Of a stretch of DNA of 64,000 nt, positions 45,855-55,096 are shown one piece after another. Position 1 is the first letter of the stretch, and each line of letters opens with the position of its first letter. The notes below the pieces were generated by a model. It did not search any database. It saw nothing but the letters and a program-made list of their open reading frames with translations, and was not told where the DNA came from. Location of the stretch: assembly GCA_028681335.1 (NCBI GenBank), contig JAQUIT010000011.1:62001-126000 (forward strand). The letters run 5' to 3'. The position numbers and the translations under genes are program-made. This DNA is from Desulfuromonadaceae bacterium (GTDB lineage Bacteria; Desulfobacterota; Desulfuromonadia; Geobacterales; Pseudopelobacteraceae).

Positions 45855-46397
45855 ATGCGAAAATTGAAACTGAGCAAGGCCTTTACCCTGATGGAACCGG
45901 GACCTGTTGTCCTCGTGACGACGCAAGATGGGCAGAAAAACAACATCATGACTATCTCCTGGACAATGGTGATGGATTTCACCCCGGTTTTTGCCATGAC
46001 GACGGGTGAGTGGAATCACTCGTTTGCGGCGTTGCAAAAAAACAGGGAGTGCGTCATTGCAATTCCCACGGTTGACATGCTCGATACGGTGGTCGGTATT
46101 GGGACATGCTCCGGGGCAGACACAGACAAGTTTGCAAAGTTCAAACTCACGCCCGTACAGGGCAAGGCCGTCAAGCCGCCCTTGATCAAGGAGTGCCTTG
46201 CCAACATAGAGTGCAAGGTCATCGACATCGTCACGAAGCACAATATCGTCGTATTAGAGGCGGTTGCCGCGTATGTCGACACCTCACGCAAAGAGAAGCG
46301 CACGGTTCACGCTGTTGGCGACGGTACGTTCATTGTCGACGGGCACAAGATCAACCGGAGGAAGATGATGGCCTCCAAGCTTCCATTCGGTGTTTAG
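45855..46397 (+). CDS. Flavin reductase-like (FMN-binding split barrel) protein
   Basis: 180 residues with an excellent ribosome site (AAGGAGGTG). The pattern PGPVVLVTTQDGQKNNIMTISWTM, FAMTTGEWNHSFAALQKNRE and CVIAIPTVDMLDTVVGIGTCSG matches the flavin reductase/DIM6-NTAB family that binds FMN. Such proteins reduce flavin or act as flavoenzymes; the partner is unknown. It lies just after the qorB remnant and 100 bp before trmO. Confidence 0.85.
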   Translation: MRKLKLSKAFTLMEPGPVVLVTTQDGQKNNIMTISWTMVMDFTPVFAMTTGEWNHSFAALQKNRECVIAIPTVDMLDTVVGIGTCSGADTDKFAKFKLTPVQGKAVKPPLIKECLANIECKVIDIVTKHNIVVLEAVAAYVDTSRKEKRTVHAVGDGTFIVDGHKINRRKMMASKLPFGV

Positions 46398-46497
46398 TGT
46401 TCATTGGGATAGTGGCAATGGGGAGAACAGCGGGGAAGAACAAAGGACTCTTTCAGGGTCTTGCTACCAAATCAGCTCAATCAGCAGAGGAATACAG

Positions 46498-47025
46498 ATG
46501 CCTGACATGACTCACGATTCCCATTTCACCTATCGCCCCATCGGCATCCTGCGCTCTCCCTATTCACGCCGCATTGATGCACCCCATCAAGGCACGGTGG
46601 TGGAAGGCACGGCAACCGGGGATTTCGCCGTCGCCACATTGGAACTTCAGGATTGGCTGGACGAGAAAGTCATTCAAGATCTGAGCGGTTTCGACAGGCT
46701 TTGGCTCATCTTCTCCTTTCACCTGAGTGAGGGGTGGAAAAGCTGTGTCAAGCCGCCTCGGGGCGGACCGAAGCGGGGCGTTCTGGCTACAAGATCCCCT
46801 CATCGCCCCAATTCTATTGGTTTATCGGCTGTCGAATTACTAAAGATTGAAGGCAGAACACTGCACCTTCGCGGAGTAGACCTCCTGGATGGCACACCTG
46901 TTCTGGATATCAAACCATACGTACCCTACGCGGATGCCTTTCCTGACTCAAAAGCCGGTTGGATCGACGAGTTGGATGCAAAACTGGGGCGATATTTTGC
47001 ACCGGGACCTCGAAAGCCAAGGTAA
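46498..47025 (+). CDS. trmO: tRNA (N6-threonylcarbamoyl-A37)-N6-methyltransferase TrmO/TsaA
   Basis: 175 residues from the ATG at 46498 (GAGGAA upstream). TsaA/YaeB fold: FTYRPIGILRSPYSRR, LSGFDRLWLIFSFHLS, and RGVLATRSPHRPNSIGLSAVELL (SAM and tRNA-binding signature), DLLDGTPVLDIKPYVPYAD. It methylates t6A37 in tRNA-Thr. The C-terminal extension of E. coli TrmO is absent, as in many bacteria. Confidence 0.9.
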   Translation: MPDMTHDSHFTYRPIGILRSPYSRRIDAPHQGTVVEGTATGDFAVATLELQDWLDEKVIQDLSGFDRLWLIFSFHLSEGWKSCVKPPRGGPKRGVLATRSPHRPNSIGLSAVELLKIEGRTLHLRGVDLLDGTPVLDIKPYVPYADAFPDSKAGWIDELDAKLGRYFAPGPRKPR

Positions 47026-47164
47026 TCGTGGAGTGGCAGGGCGTTGTGTGCCGGCTGTTCAGGCAGAGAACTTGAGATCAGACCAGGGAGATGCGGCGGC
47101 TTGATTGGTTTATCAAATGACGAGAATGTCAGCTACTGTTCCAGCTCTGCTCACAACTATTAAA

Positions 47165-47197
47165 CGGTATCCCCCGGAGACAACACGGGAGATACCG
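47165..47197 (-). terminator. Hairpin downstream of the hydrogenase operon
   Basis: Minus strand CGGTATCTCCCG and CGGGGGATACCG pair around a 9-base loop, followed by TTTAAT. It lies about 50 bp after the cytochrome b stop; the U-run is weak. Confidence 0.6.
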
Positions 47198-47248
47198 ATA
47201 ACAGATAACGGATCAATATGCGTTGGTGCAGTCACTACGTAACAAGCC

Positions 47249-47914
47249 CTACTCCGGTTTTTTAATCCGATACTTATAGCCACTGAAGATACTTGAGATC
47301 TCCCCGTCATGCTCCTTGATATCCATCAGCACGGCACTATACACATGGTTGATGATGAATCCTCCGATAAGCCATAAGCCGAGATGATGAGTAAGGCGCA
47401 ATCCCTGACTGCTGAAGATTGCGTACATGAAGCCAAGTGACCGGTACATTAAACCGCCGGGAGCATGCTGGGCATACAGGGCAAACCCGGTCAGGATCAT
47501 CAGCGTATAAAGGCCGAACAGCATGATATAGGCGGTTGTGGCCATCGGGTTGTGACCGAAGGTCTCCGGGACCTTCCTGTCTAAAAACATATAGTAGCGC
47601 AGCATTTTGACCATCTTCTTGCGACCGTTTGAGGTGGCAAAAGGGAAAAATTCGCGCCAACTCGCATATTTATTGCCGATCAGTGACCAGATCACCCGGG
47701 AGACGACACTGACCGCAAAGAGGTAGGCAGCAACGAAATGAATAAACCGTAGCCACCCCATGGTGAAATCTGAAGCCGAGCCGCCGAAACTGTAGGGTGA
47801 GCCGATGAAGAAGCCGGTCACCCCCAGAACCACGATAGCAAACACATTGGTCCAGTGATTGATTCGTACCGGCAACTCCCAGATATAATGCTTGTATTTG
47901 GGTTGTTTTGGCAT
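47249..47914 (-). CDS. hyaB: Ni,Fe-hydrogenase b-type cytochrome subunit
   Basis: 221 residues with four or five membrane helices and the haem ligands of the HyaC/HupC family (RINHWTNVFAIVVLGVTGFF, RFIHFVAAYLFAVSVVSRV, HHLGLWLIGGFIINHVYSAVL). It anchors the hydrogenase dimer at the periplasmic face and passes electrons to the quinone pool. GGAGG precedes the ATG; the large-subunit stop is 15 bp upstream. The symbol follows Geobacter usage (hyaSLB); E. coli calls it HyaC. Confidence 0.92.
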   Translation of the reverse strand: MPKQPKYKHYIWELPVRINHWTNVFAIVVLGVTGFFIGSPYSFGGSASDFTMGWLRFIHFVAAYLFAVSVVSRVIWSLIGNKYASWREFFPFATSNGRKKMVKMLRYYMFLDRKVPETFGHNPMATTAYIMLFGLYTLMILTGFALYAQHAPGGLMYRSLGFMYAIFSSQGLRLTHHLGLWLIGGFIINHVYSAVLMDIKEHDGEISSIFSGYKYRIKKPE

Positions 47915-47929
47915 GAATGGCCTCCTCCC

Positions 47930-49627
47930 CTAGGATACCTTGACCTTGACCAGCTCATTACCGTTGACATCCATCACATGGACGGCGCAGGCGAGACAGG
48001 GGTCAAAGGAGTGAATGGTACGCAGGATTTCCAGCGGCTTGTTCTGGTCAAACACCGGCGTACCGACCAGAGCTGCCTCATACGCACCGCGCTGCCCTTT
48101 GGCATCCCGCGGCGAAGCGTTCCAGGTAGAAGGCACGACCGCCTGATAATTGAGGATTTTCTGATCCTTGATCCTGATCCAGTGGCCAAGTGCACCGCGC
48201 GGAGCCTCGTGAAAACCGTACCCTTTGGCTTCAACGGGCCAGGTCGAGGGGTCCCAGTTCTCATTGTTGTGGATGCGATAATCACCCTTGGAGATATTGC
48301 CGATCAACTCATCCAGCCACTTCGGCGTCTGCTGGGCGATCAGCAGGGCGTCAATCCCCCTGGCGGCGGTACGGCCGAGCGTCGAGAAGAGTGCCGGGGC
48401 ACCCACCCCCAGCTTGCCAAGCACCATATCCACAGCCGCCTTGGTCTCCTTGTGCCCGGAGGCGTAGGCCACCAGTATGCGGGCCAGCGGGCCTACCTCC
48501 ATCGCTTTCTCTTCATAACGCGGCGACTTCACGAATGAATATTTTGCATCGGTATCAAGATTTTTGTACGGCGGCTTGGGCCCGGTATAGTTTACTTCAG
48601 TTTCCCCTTCAAACGGATGCAGCCCCTTGCCGGCTCCGGCGCTGTTTTCAAACCAGGAGTGATCGACGTATTCGGCAATCTTCCCCTGATCAACCGGGAT
48701 AACGTTGGAGAGATCCTTGTTCAGCAGCGCACCGGAGGGGAACCAGAGATTGCCGTTGGCATCAGGAAATTCACCATAGGAGAGATAGTTGCCGAGACCG
48801 CCGCCGATACCGGCCCATTCTTTATAGAAGGAGGCAACCGCCAGCAGGTCCGGGATGTACACCTTCTCAACAAACTCCTGACTCTTCTTCAGCAGCCGCT
48901 TAATTTCATACAGCTTGTCGGCATTGAGGGCATTCTGGGAATCGGGATCGATCGGAATCGACATGCCGCCAACCAGAAACGATTGCGGATGCGGATTCTT
49001 GCTCCCCAGGATGGCGTGAATCTTGATGACGTCCTTCTGCCATTCCAGCGCCTCAAGGTAATGGGCCGTTGCCATAAGGTTCGCTTCAGGAGGCAGCTTA
49101 TACGCCGGGTGCCCCCAGTAGGCATTGGCAAAAGGACCAAGACGGCCGGACGCGACAAACGCCGCCACTTTGTCCTGCACCCCCTTGAAGTAGGTGGCCG
49201 AGTTATTGGGCCAGTCGGAAAGAGAGGCTGCCAGAGCGGCTGTTTTGGTCGGGTCGGCCTTCAGGCCGGAGGTGATGTCAACCCAGTCAAGCGCGTGCAG
49301 GTGATAAAAATGGATGACATGATCCTGCACATTCTGGATACCCATGATGATGTTGCGAATCAGCTGGGCGTTAGGCGGAATTTTGATTTTGAGGGCATCT
49401 TCAACGGCCCTGATGGATGCAATTGAATGGACGGTGGTGCAGACACCACAGAAACGCTGCGTCCAGAACCAGGCATCACGTGGGTCACGTCCGCGGAGGA
49501 TCTTCTCGATCCCGCGGAACATGGTGGCTGAACTCCAGGCATCTTTTATGAAGCCCCCCTCGATCTCGGCTTCAATACGGAGATGACCTTCAATTCTGGT
49601 AATCGGATCTACGACAATCCTGGCCAT
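47930..49627 (-). CDS. hyaL: [NiFe] uptake hydrogenase, large subunit
   Basis: 565 residues from the ATG at 49627 (GGAGGG upstream). Ni-binding L1 motif RFCGVCTTVH (Cys60, Cys63) and L2 motif DPCLACAVH near the C-terminus; RIEGHLRIE at 11-19. Group 1 type. A 15-residue tail after the L2 His (VMDVNGNELVKVKVS) must be removed by a maturation endopeptidase, whose gene is not adjacent. Together with the small and cytochrome b subunits it oxidises H2 at the periplasmic side. Confidence 0.96.
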   Translation of the reverse strand: MARIVVDPITRIEGHLRIEAEIEGGFIKDAWSSATMFRGIEKILRGRDPRDAWFWTQRFCGVCTTVHSIASIRAVEDALKIKIPPNAQLIRNIIMGIQNVQDHVIHFYHLHALDWVDITSGLKADPTKTAALAASLSDWPNNSATYFKGVQDKVAAFVASGRLGPFANAYWGHPAYKLPPEANLMATAHYLEALEWQKDVIKIHAILGSKNPHPQSFLVGGMSIPIDPDSQNALNADKLYEIKRLLKKSQEFVEKVYIPDLLAVASFYKEWAGIGGGLGNYLSYGEFPDANGNLWFPSGALLNKDLSNVIPVDQGKIAEYVDHSWFENSAGAGKGLHPFEGETEVNYTGPKPPYKNLDTDAKYSFVKSPRYEEKAMEVGPLARILVAYASGHKETKAAVDMVLGKLGVGAPALFSTLGRTAARGIDALLIAQQTPKWLDELIGNISKGDYRIHNNENWDPSTWPVEAKGYGFHEAPRGALGHWIRIKDQKILNYQAVVPSTWNASPRDAKGQRGAYEAALVGTPVFDQNKPLEILRTIHSFDPCLACAVHVMDVNGNELVKVKVS

Positions 49628-49631
49628 ATCG

Positions 49632-50768
49632 TTATCCCTCCTTGGTTTCTTGAGGTTCTTTATCTTTGCGCAGCGCACTCATTGCGCCATGAACGGCAAA
49701 GGCGGCAGCGGCACCGGCTACCAGACCGAGGCCGATCTTGTCGGCGGTCGCCTCGATGCCGAATCCCGGCACGTTGGGCAGACGGCGATACAGCGGTGAC
49801 ATGGTATCCCAGAACTGCGGTTCGGAGCAGCCCGCACAGCCGTGACCGGAAGCGACCGGCCAGCTGGTTTTTTCGTTGTAGCGCTGGGTCGGGCAGTTGT
49901 GGAACGTGGCCGGTCCCTTGCACCCCATCTTGTAGAGACAGAACCCTTTGCGGTGGGCATCATCGCCCCAATGTTCCACGTACTGACCGGCATCAAAGTG
50001 CGGCCGGCGCTCGCAGTTGTCGTGAATACGCTTGCCGTAAGCAAACAGTGGGCGTCCCTTGCTGTCCATGACAGGAATTTTTCCGAACACCAGATAATGG
50101 ACGACCGTAGCGGTCAGGTTATCGGCATTGCATGGGCAACCGGGCAGGTTAATAACGGTTATGCCAGGCACCGCATCACTGACACCGACAGCGCCGGTAG
50201 GGTTGGGAACTGCGGCGGCAATACCGCCGTAGGAGGCGCAGGTTCCGATCGCGATCGTCGCCAGCGCATCGCCGCAGACCCGCCGGGCAATTTCCAGATG
50301 CGTCCTGCCGCTCGTGCAACCATACACACCGCCGTCCTTCATAGAGATCGAGCCTTCAACAACACAGAGGTACTTCCCTTTGTGGGCGGCAATGGTCTGC
50401 TCAAGCGCTTCATCGGCCTGATGGCCGGCCGCCGCCATGATTGTCTCATGATAATCTATCGACAGAATATCAAGGATGATCTCGCCGACGGTCGGATTGG
50501 CGGCACGCAGCAGTGCCTCAGTGTCGCCGGTGCAATCCTGAAAATTCAGCCAGACCAGCGTCGGACGCTTGACCTCATCCAACGCCTGGGCAACAGAAGG
50601 TGCAAACGACGCCGGCAGCGACATCGCCGCCGTCATAGCGGTACAGAACTTGAGGAAGTCACGCCGTGACACACCGCGCTGTTTGAGAATCTCACCGATA
50701 GAGTATCCCTGCTTTTCTAAACCATGTTCTGATTTTTCCGGCACGCCACTCTTCTTTTCATTACTCAT
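49632..50768 (-). CDS. hyaS: [NiFe] uptake hydrogenase, small subunit
   Basis: 378 residues. A long Tat signal: 32 polar residues, then SRRDFLKF and a hydrophobic stretch to PSVAQA. Proximal-cluster motif WLNFQDCTGDTEALLRA, GTCASYGGI, NLPGCPCNADNL and further FeS cysteines (CERRPHFD, CLYKMGCKGPATFHNCP, CAGCSE). A C-terminal membrane helix (IGLGLVAGAAAAFAVHGAM) anchors it. The stop is four bases before the large subunit. Confidence 0.96.
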   Translation of the reverse strand: MSNEKKSGVPEKSEHGLEKQGYSIGEILKQRGVSRRDFLKFCTAMTAAMSLPASFAPSVAQALDEVKRPTLVWLNFQDCTGDTEALLRAANPTVGEIILDILSIDYHETIMAAAGHQADEALEQTIAAHKGKYLCVVEGSISMKDGGVYGCTSGRTHLEIARRVCGDALATIAIGTCASYGGIAAAVPNPTGAVGVSDAVPGITVINLPGCPCNADNLTATVVHYLVFGKIPVMDSKGRPLFAYGKRIHDNCERRPHFDAGQYVEHWGDDAHRKGFCLYKMGCKGPATFHNCPTQRYNEKTSWPVASGHGCAGCSEPQFWDTMSPLYRRLPNVPGFGIEATADKIGLGLVAGAAAAFAVHGAMSALRKDKEPQETKEG

Positions 50769-50865
50769 ACTTTACCTCCTCTCAGAAGTTTCTGCCGCAG
50801 CTCAAATCGTAGTCAGGCTGATCCCCTTAAAACACTTTACAACCAACAAACATAAACAAGGTTTT

Positions 50866-50893
50866 ATTATAACAGTTTTTTTGATGCCTGCAA
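50866..50893 (-). promoter_or_regulatory. Sigma-70 promoter of the hydrogenase operon
   Basis: Minus strand TTGCAG (50893-50888), 16-bp spacer, TATAAT (50871-50866). The leader would be about 90 bases and ends with GAGAGGAGG before the ATG at 50768. I saw no sigma-54 site. Confidence 0.7.
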
Positions 50894-50953
50894 GAGACTG
50901 TAAAAATAAGTTTATGATTGCCAACAAATACCCACGCTCCTTAAGCCAACAGG

Positions 50954-53362
50954 TCACTTGCGGTTTTTTTTAATTTTCTTCTTTTTCAGATTTTCCACAA
51001 CACGTTTTTCGGCCCGCGCAATAAGGAGTCGATGACTCCCCTCTTCATACCCATCAGCAGGAATTCGCTGAATGTACGTACCGTCCGGCTGCATATCCCA
51101 GGCGGAGCGTTGATCACCCAGATGCGTTTCAAATACCGTGCGTAGCTCCCGGACCAGCTCAGGCGGCTCAACCGGGCAGAGAATCTCGACCCGCGCCTCC
51201 AGATTGCGCTTCATCGCATCAGCCGAAGCGATGAAGTACTCTTCGGCACCGCCGTTGCGGAAATAATAGATTCTGGCATGCTCCAGAAATCTGCCAACAA
51301 CACTGATCACGCGGATATTTTCTGAAAGCCCGGGTATTCCGGGGCGAAGACGGCAGGTGTCACGAACGATCAGATCGACTTTAACCCCGGCCATTGAGGC
51401 CTGATACAAGCCGCGTACAACATCACCATCCTCAAGCGCGTTTATTTTAAACTGAATCAAGCCGCCGCCGGAGGCACGGTGCAGGGTAATTTCACGCTCT
51501 ATCTTATCAAGCAGCGCTTTCTTCAACATCCGCGGCGCCAGAGCAAGTTTTGCGTACTTGCGCTTGAGCATGAAGCCGGTGGTGAGAAAATTGAACACCT
51601 CGGTAACGTCTTCGGCAATGACCTGATCGCACGTCAACATACCGACATCACTGTACAGACGCGCGGTAACAGCATGATAGTTGCCGGTGCCGATATGGAG
51701 ATAGCGGCGCAGGCCGTTATAATCCTGGCGCACAACCATGATGACCTTGCAGTGGGTCTTCAAGCCGATAACCCCGTAGGTAACATGTACGCCCGCCTCT
51801 TCCATCCGCTCCGCCAGACTGATATTGGTCGCCTCGTCAAATCGGGCCTTCAGCTCGACCACCACGGCAACCTGCTTGCCGTTATGTGCGGCCAGAATCA
51901 GGGCATCAATAATCCGGCTCTGGCGTGACGTTCGATAGAGAGTCATCTTGATCCCGCGCACCTTGGGGTCAGTTGCCGCCTCACGCAGGAAGCGTTCGAC
52001 CGAAGTTGAAAACGATTCATAGGGGTGCTGCAGCAGGATCGCCCCCGCATCCCGAATGACATGAAAAATATTGCGCGTCGTTTGCAGCTGGGGGTGATCA
52101 ACCGGATGATGTGGCGCATCGTGCAGACGTGGAAAATCGAGCCGGGCCAATTCGAACAGATCGCGCATCGCCAAAAGTCCGGGGGTTTCAAATACGTCGG
52201 TCGCTTCATCCAGCTCCAGCTCGGCGGCAAGACGACCACGATGCAGCGGCTCCATACCGGCACCGATTTCCAGGCGCACGATCGGGGCGAATTTGCGTTC
52301 CTTCAACTCCGATTCAATCATCTCCATCAGATCGTCGGCATCATCCTCGTCCCTTTCGGTATTGGCATTGCGGGTTACCCTGAACAGCTCGCACGACACA
52401 ATCTCCATACCGGGAAAAATCATGTCCAGGTTATTCATCATAACCTCTTCGAGCCGGATAAAATGTTCCCCCTTGCCGATCCTTATAAAACGGGGAGTAC
52501 CGGCATCAACAGGGACTTTGATCCGCACCAGTGAGCCCTGCTTGGCCCTCGGATAACGCAATGACACCAACAGATTGAGCGACAGATTCGAGATAAAGGG
52601 GAATGGGTGGGCAGGATCTATTGACTGCGGGGTCAGGAGTGGAAAGATGTTCACATAATAAAACTCCCTGAGCAGCTTCTTTTCCTTCGGGGTCAACTCG
52701 TCATAACGCTCGATCAGGATATTTTTTTCCTCAAGCAGAGTGCAGATTTCGCGGAATGACTTTTCCTTGCGCGCCTCAAGAGCGCGAACCTCGGCATAAC
52801 ATTCGGTCACCTGCTGGCGTGCCGTGCGGCCATCAAGCGATAACTCCCGCATGCCGGCCCCGATCTGCTGTTTCAGGCCGCCGATACGTTTCATAAAAAA
52901 TTCATCCAGATTACCGCTGACAATGGCGATGAACTTGAGCCTCTCAAGCAGCGGCGTACGCGCATCTTCGGCTTCGTGCAGCACGCGGCTGTTGAACGAC
53001 AGCCACGTCAGCTCACGGTTTAAAAACCACTGACTGTCATGCAGGTCAAACAACGCCGGTTCCTGAGCGGCGACAGCCACCTTTCCTTTACCACCTCCCT
53101 TCGCTTTGACAGGGGCAGGTTTTGTGGCTTTTACTTTGGCAACTTTCACCTTGGAAGCAGCGGCCTTATCAATTTTTGCACTGGCTGACTTCAACTTATC
53201 AACCTTCTGTTTGACGGCCTTTGGCTTGGTATCCTTTGACTTATCAACTTTGGACTTGGTGACTACCGGCGAGGCAATCTCGTCAGCAACGACAGGCAGT
53301 GTACCGTCACTGTCGACAGCGCTTGCTACGCTGGATACCTTGTTTTTCTCTTGTTCTGTCAC
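50954..53362 (-). CDS. ppk: Polyphosphate kinase with lysine-rich N-terminal extension
   Basis: 802 residues from the GTG at 53362 (AGGAG seven bases upstream). The PPK1 body (from about residue 105, FLNRELTWLSFNSRVLHEA) has the phospho-His region KTHCKVIMVVRQ, RYLHIGTGNYH, and two phospholipase-D-like halves. It makes polyphosphate from ATP. Residues about 30-95 form a tail of repeated KxVK, KPKA, AKxxK and PAPVKAK units, like histone H1 or bacterial AlgP/HctB tails; this is absent from typical PPK1. The tail may bind polyphosphate or nucleic acid, or be polyphosphorylated on lysine. Confidence 0.94.
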   Translation of the reverse strand: MTEQEKNKVSSVASAVDSDGTLPVVADEIASPVVTKSKVDKSKDTKPKAVKQKVDKLKSASAKIDKAAASKVKVAKVKATKPAPVKAKGGGKGKVAVAAQEPALFDLHDSQWFLNRELTWLSFNSRVLHEAEDARTPLLERLKFIAIVSGNLDEFFMKRIGGLKQQIGAGMRELSLDGRTARQQVTECYAEVRALEARKEKSFREICTLLEEKNILIERYDELTPKEKKLLREFYYVNIFPLLTPQSIDPAHPFPFISNLSLNLLVSLRYPRAKQGSLVRIKVPVDAGTPRFIRIGKGEHFIRLEEVMMNNLDMIFPGMEIVSCELFRVTRNANTERDEDDADDLMEMIESELKERKFAPIVRLEIGAGMEPLHRGRLAAELELDEATDVFETPGLLAMRDLFELARLDFPRLHDAPHHPVDHPQLQTTRNIFHVIRDAGAILLQHPYESFSTSVERFLREAATDPKVRGIKMTLYRTSRQSRIIDALILAAHNGKQVAVVVELKARFDEATNISLAERMEEAGVHVTYGVIGLKTHCKVIMVVRQDYNGLRRYLHIGTGNYHAVTARLYSDVGMLTCDQVIAEDVTEVFNFLTTGFMLKRKYAKLALAPRMLKKALLDKIEREITLHRASGGGLIQFKINALEDGDVVRGLYQASMAGVKVDLIVRDTCRLRPGIPGLSENIRVISVVGRFLEHARIYYFRNGGAEEYFIASADAMKRNLEARVEILCPVEPPELVRELRTVFETHLGDQRSAWDMQPDGTYIQRIPADGYEEGSHRLLIARAEKRVVENLKKKKIKKNRK

Positions 53363-53410
53363 CTGAAAACTCCTGATTACGGTAGTGGATAGACTATAGT
53401 TATAACATAT

Positions 53411-53496
53411 TGAGGCTCTTACAAAAGTCTTAGAATTTGACTCCCCCTCCCCCGCCAGGGGTGAGGGAACTTTTTGTGACTTTTGCAAGAGGCTCA
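53411..53496. repeat. Short MITE-like inverted-repeat element
   Basis: Ends TGAGGCTCTTACAAAAGTC (53411-53429) and GACTTTTGCAAGAGGCTCA (53478-53496) are inverted with 17 of 19 matches. The centre is a C-rich hairpin (CTCCCCCTCCCCCG...AGGGGTGAGGG). Total 86 bp, between ppk and pfkA. Confidence 0.6.
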
Positions 53497-53592
53497 TAAT
53501 GTTTACACTCAACCACAAGCGGCTGAGAAAAGTCAAACAGTTGCGGGTGACTCTACAACAGACAGCTGCTGCTGTTAAAAAACGACTTTCGG

Positions 53593-54702
53593 TCAATCAC
53601 CAAAACAGGTATGCACACTGCGGGCGCTCTCTATCCAACTATGATCCAGCGGCACCGTCCTGCGTTTACCGACGACATCCTTGAGCGCTACCGGCTCGAC
53701 ACCATCGCCGCGAGCGGCGACCATAACGCCGAAAACGCCACTATCAATCAGGTCGGCACAGGCGGTGCCCAGCCGTGTGGCCAGCAGACGGTCTCCCGCA
53801 GAAGGCGTCCCGCCGCGCTGCAGGTAACCCAGAATCGTAAGACGTGATTCAAGGCCGGTCAGCTCTTCCAGTTGCTGCGCCAAAAATAAGCTGTTGCCCG
53901 GTTTGTTGCTGTTGGCCCGTTCTTCAGCCTGCCGCTTTTTCACTTTCTTCTTCCCACCCTTGTCCTTGCCAGCTTCATCCAGCTCGGCGGCAACCTGCTG
54001 AGAAATAGCACCCTCAGCCATGGCAACGATGCTGAAACCCTGCCCATGATGACTGCGCCGCAGAATTGCCGCGGCAACTTTCTTCACATCGTACGGAATT
54101 TCAGGAATCAGAATAACGTCTGCCCCACCGGCAATACCTGCCCCCAGGGCAAGCCAGCCGGCCTTGTTTCCCATCAGTTCCAACACGAGGATGCGATGAT
54201 GGCTGTGGGCCGTGCTGTGCAACCGGTCGATCGCCTCAGTGGCAATCCCGAGAGCGGTATCGTAACCAAAGGAGACATCGGTCATGGCAACATCGTTATC
54301 AATCGTCTTCGGCAGGGTTATGACGTTCAGCCCCTGCTTCATCAGGTGATAGGCGTTTTTTTGCGTACCGCCTCCCCCCAGACAGACCAGGGCGTCCAGG
54401 TGATGCTTGCGGTAATTATCGACAATGACCTCGGTCATGTCCCTTAACTTGCCGGCCACCGGCATGGCATAGGGCTTGTCCCGGCTTGTCCCCAGAATGG
54501 TGCCCCCCATGGTGATAATACCGGAGAGCGCCCCTGAATCAAGCAGCTGGGTCCGGTTTTCCATCATGCCGCGAAAACCGTCACGAAAGCCGATCACCTT
54601 CATGCCGTAGCGCCCCAGCAGGGCCTTGCCGACCCCACGGATAGCCGCATTAAGTCCCGGGCTATCGCCACCGGAAGTCAGGATACCGATCATTTTGCTC
54701 AT
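53593..54702 (-). CDS. pfkA: 6-phosphofructokinase, divergent group
   Basis: 369 residues, longer than the 320 of E. coli Pfk[14 protein letters not shown] (11-23), catalytic PKTIDND (131-137), [18 protein letters not shown] and GYLQRGG. The ATP-site motif is GGGGT (109-113) in place of GGDGS. Lys132 replaces the Gly124 of ATP-using enzymes and is the residue of pyrophosphate-using PFKs, while Gly112 is the ATP-type residue at position 104; the phosphoryl donor is therefore uncertain. A Lys-rich insertion (about 245-275) is present. The enzyme phosphorylates fructose 6-phosphate in glycolysis. Confidence 0.9.
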   Translation of the reverse strand: MSKMIGILTSGGDSPGLNAAIRGVGKALLGRYGMKVIGFRDGFRGMMENRTQLLDSGALSGIITMGGTILGTSRDKPYAMPVAGKLRDMTEVIVDNYRKHHLDALVCLGGGGTQKNAYHLMKQGLNVITLPKTIDNDVAMTDVSFGYDTALGIATEAIDRLHSTAHSHHRILVLELMGNKAGWLALGAGIAGGADVILIPEIPYDVKKVAAAILRRSHHGQGFSIVAMAEGAISQQVAAELDEAGKDKGGKKKVKKRQAEERANSNKPGNSLFLAQQLEELTGLESRLTILGYLQRGGTPSAGDRLLATRLGTACADLIDSGVFGVMVAARGDGVEPVALKDVVGKRRTVPLDHSWIESARSVHTCFGD

Positions 54703-55096
54703 GACTTTTATTCCTTTCTGTCGCCAGATTGAAGCTACAAACCTACAGAGAACAAGTATACCTCAAGAAACGGCTGTTCAACAGCAAACGGAGTAACCGT
54801 GACGATATATTTGCCGTCCCGTAGCACTGTTGTGACACGACGCAACTGACCGGCAATAACAAAGTATCAAGGTATGAGAGCTGTAACGGGAGGGATTGTG
54901 ATCTCTGTGTGATGATAAAAAATTTCTGTTTTATGTGGCTCTGATTTATGAAAACAATACGAGAGACTCTAGCCAACTCTCCCACAACAGCTTCCATCCT
55001 TTCATTCATGCATCCGATTAAACGAAAGGAGCACGCTCCGGAGGATGGAGTGACCTTGTCTGTGCAAGAAAAGCTGACATTGCCTGCCACAGATTT
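54703..55096. other. Intergenic region without recognised feature
   Basis: About 390 bp. A 115-codon minus-strand frame (54743-55090) has no ribosome site, no recognisable domain and unusual composition, so it is not called. No terminator or promoter is clear. Confidence 0.5.

Noticed and set aside
45571..45867. 98-codon plus-strand frame as an intact gene
   Set aside because: Only its middle (SGVPFVLLRNGW to AHG and RVHELAGG) resembles a protein, the qorB family; the first third is antisense to the HxlR remnant. Called as a pseudogene fragment instead.
50769..50953. Sigma-54 promoter for the hydrogenase operon
   Set aside because: TTGGCAATCATAAACTT lacks GC at the required 10-bp spacing; a sigma-70 site with TATAAT explains the region better.
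54743..55090. 115-codon minus-strand frame between pfkA and the hybrid kinase
   Set aside because: No ribosome site, no domain, and unlikely composition; treated as chance open frame.
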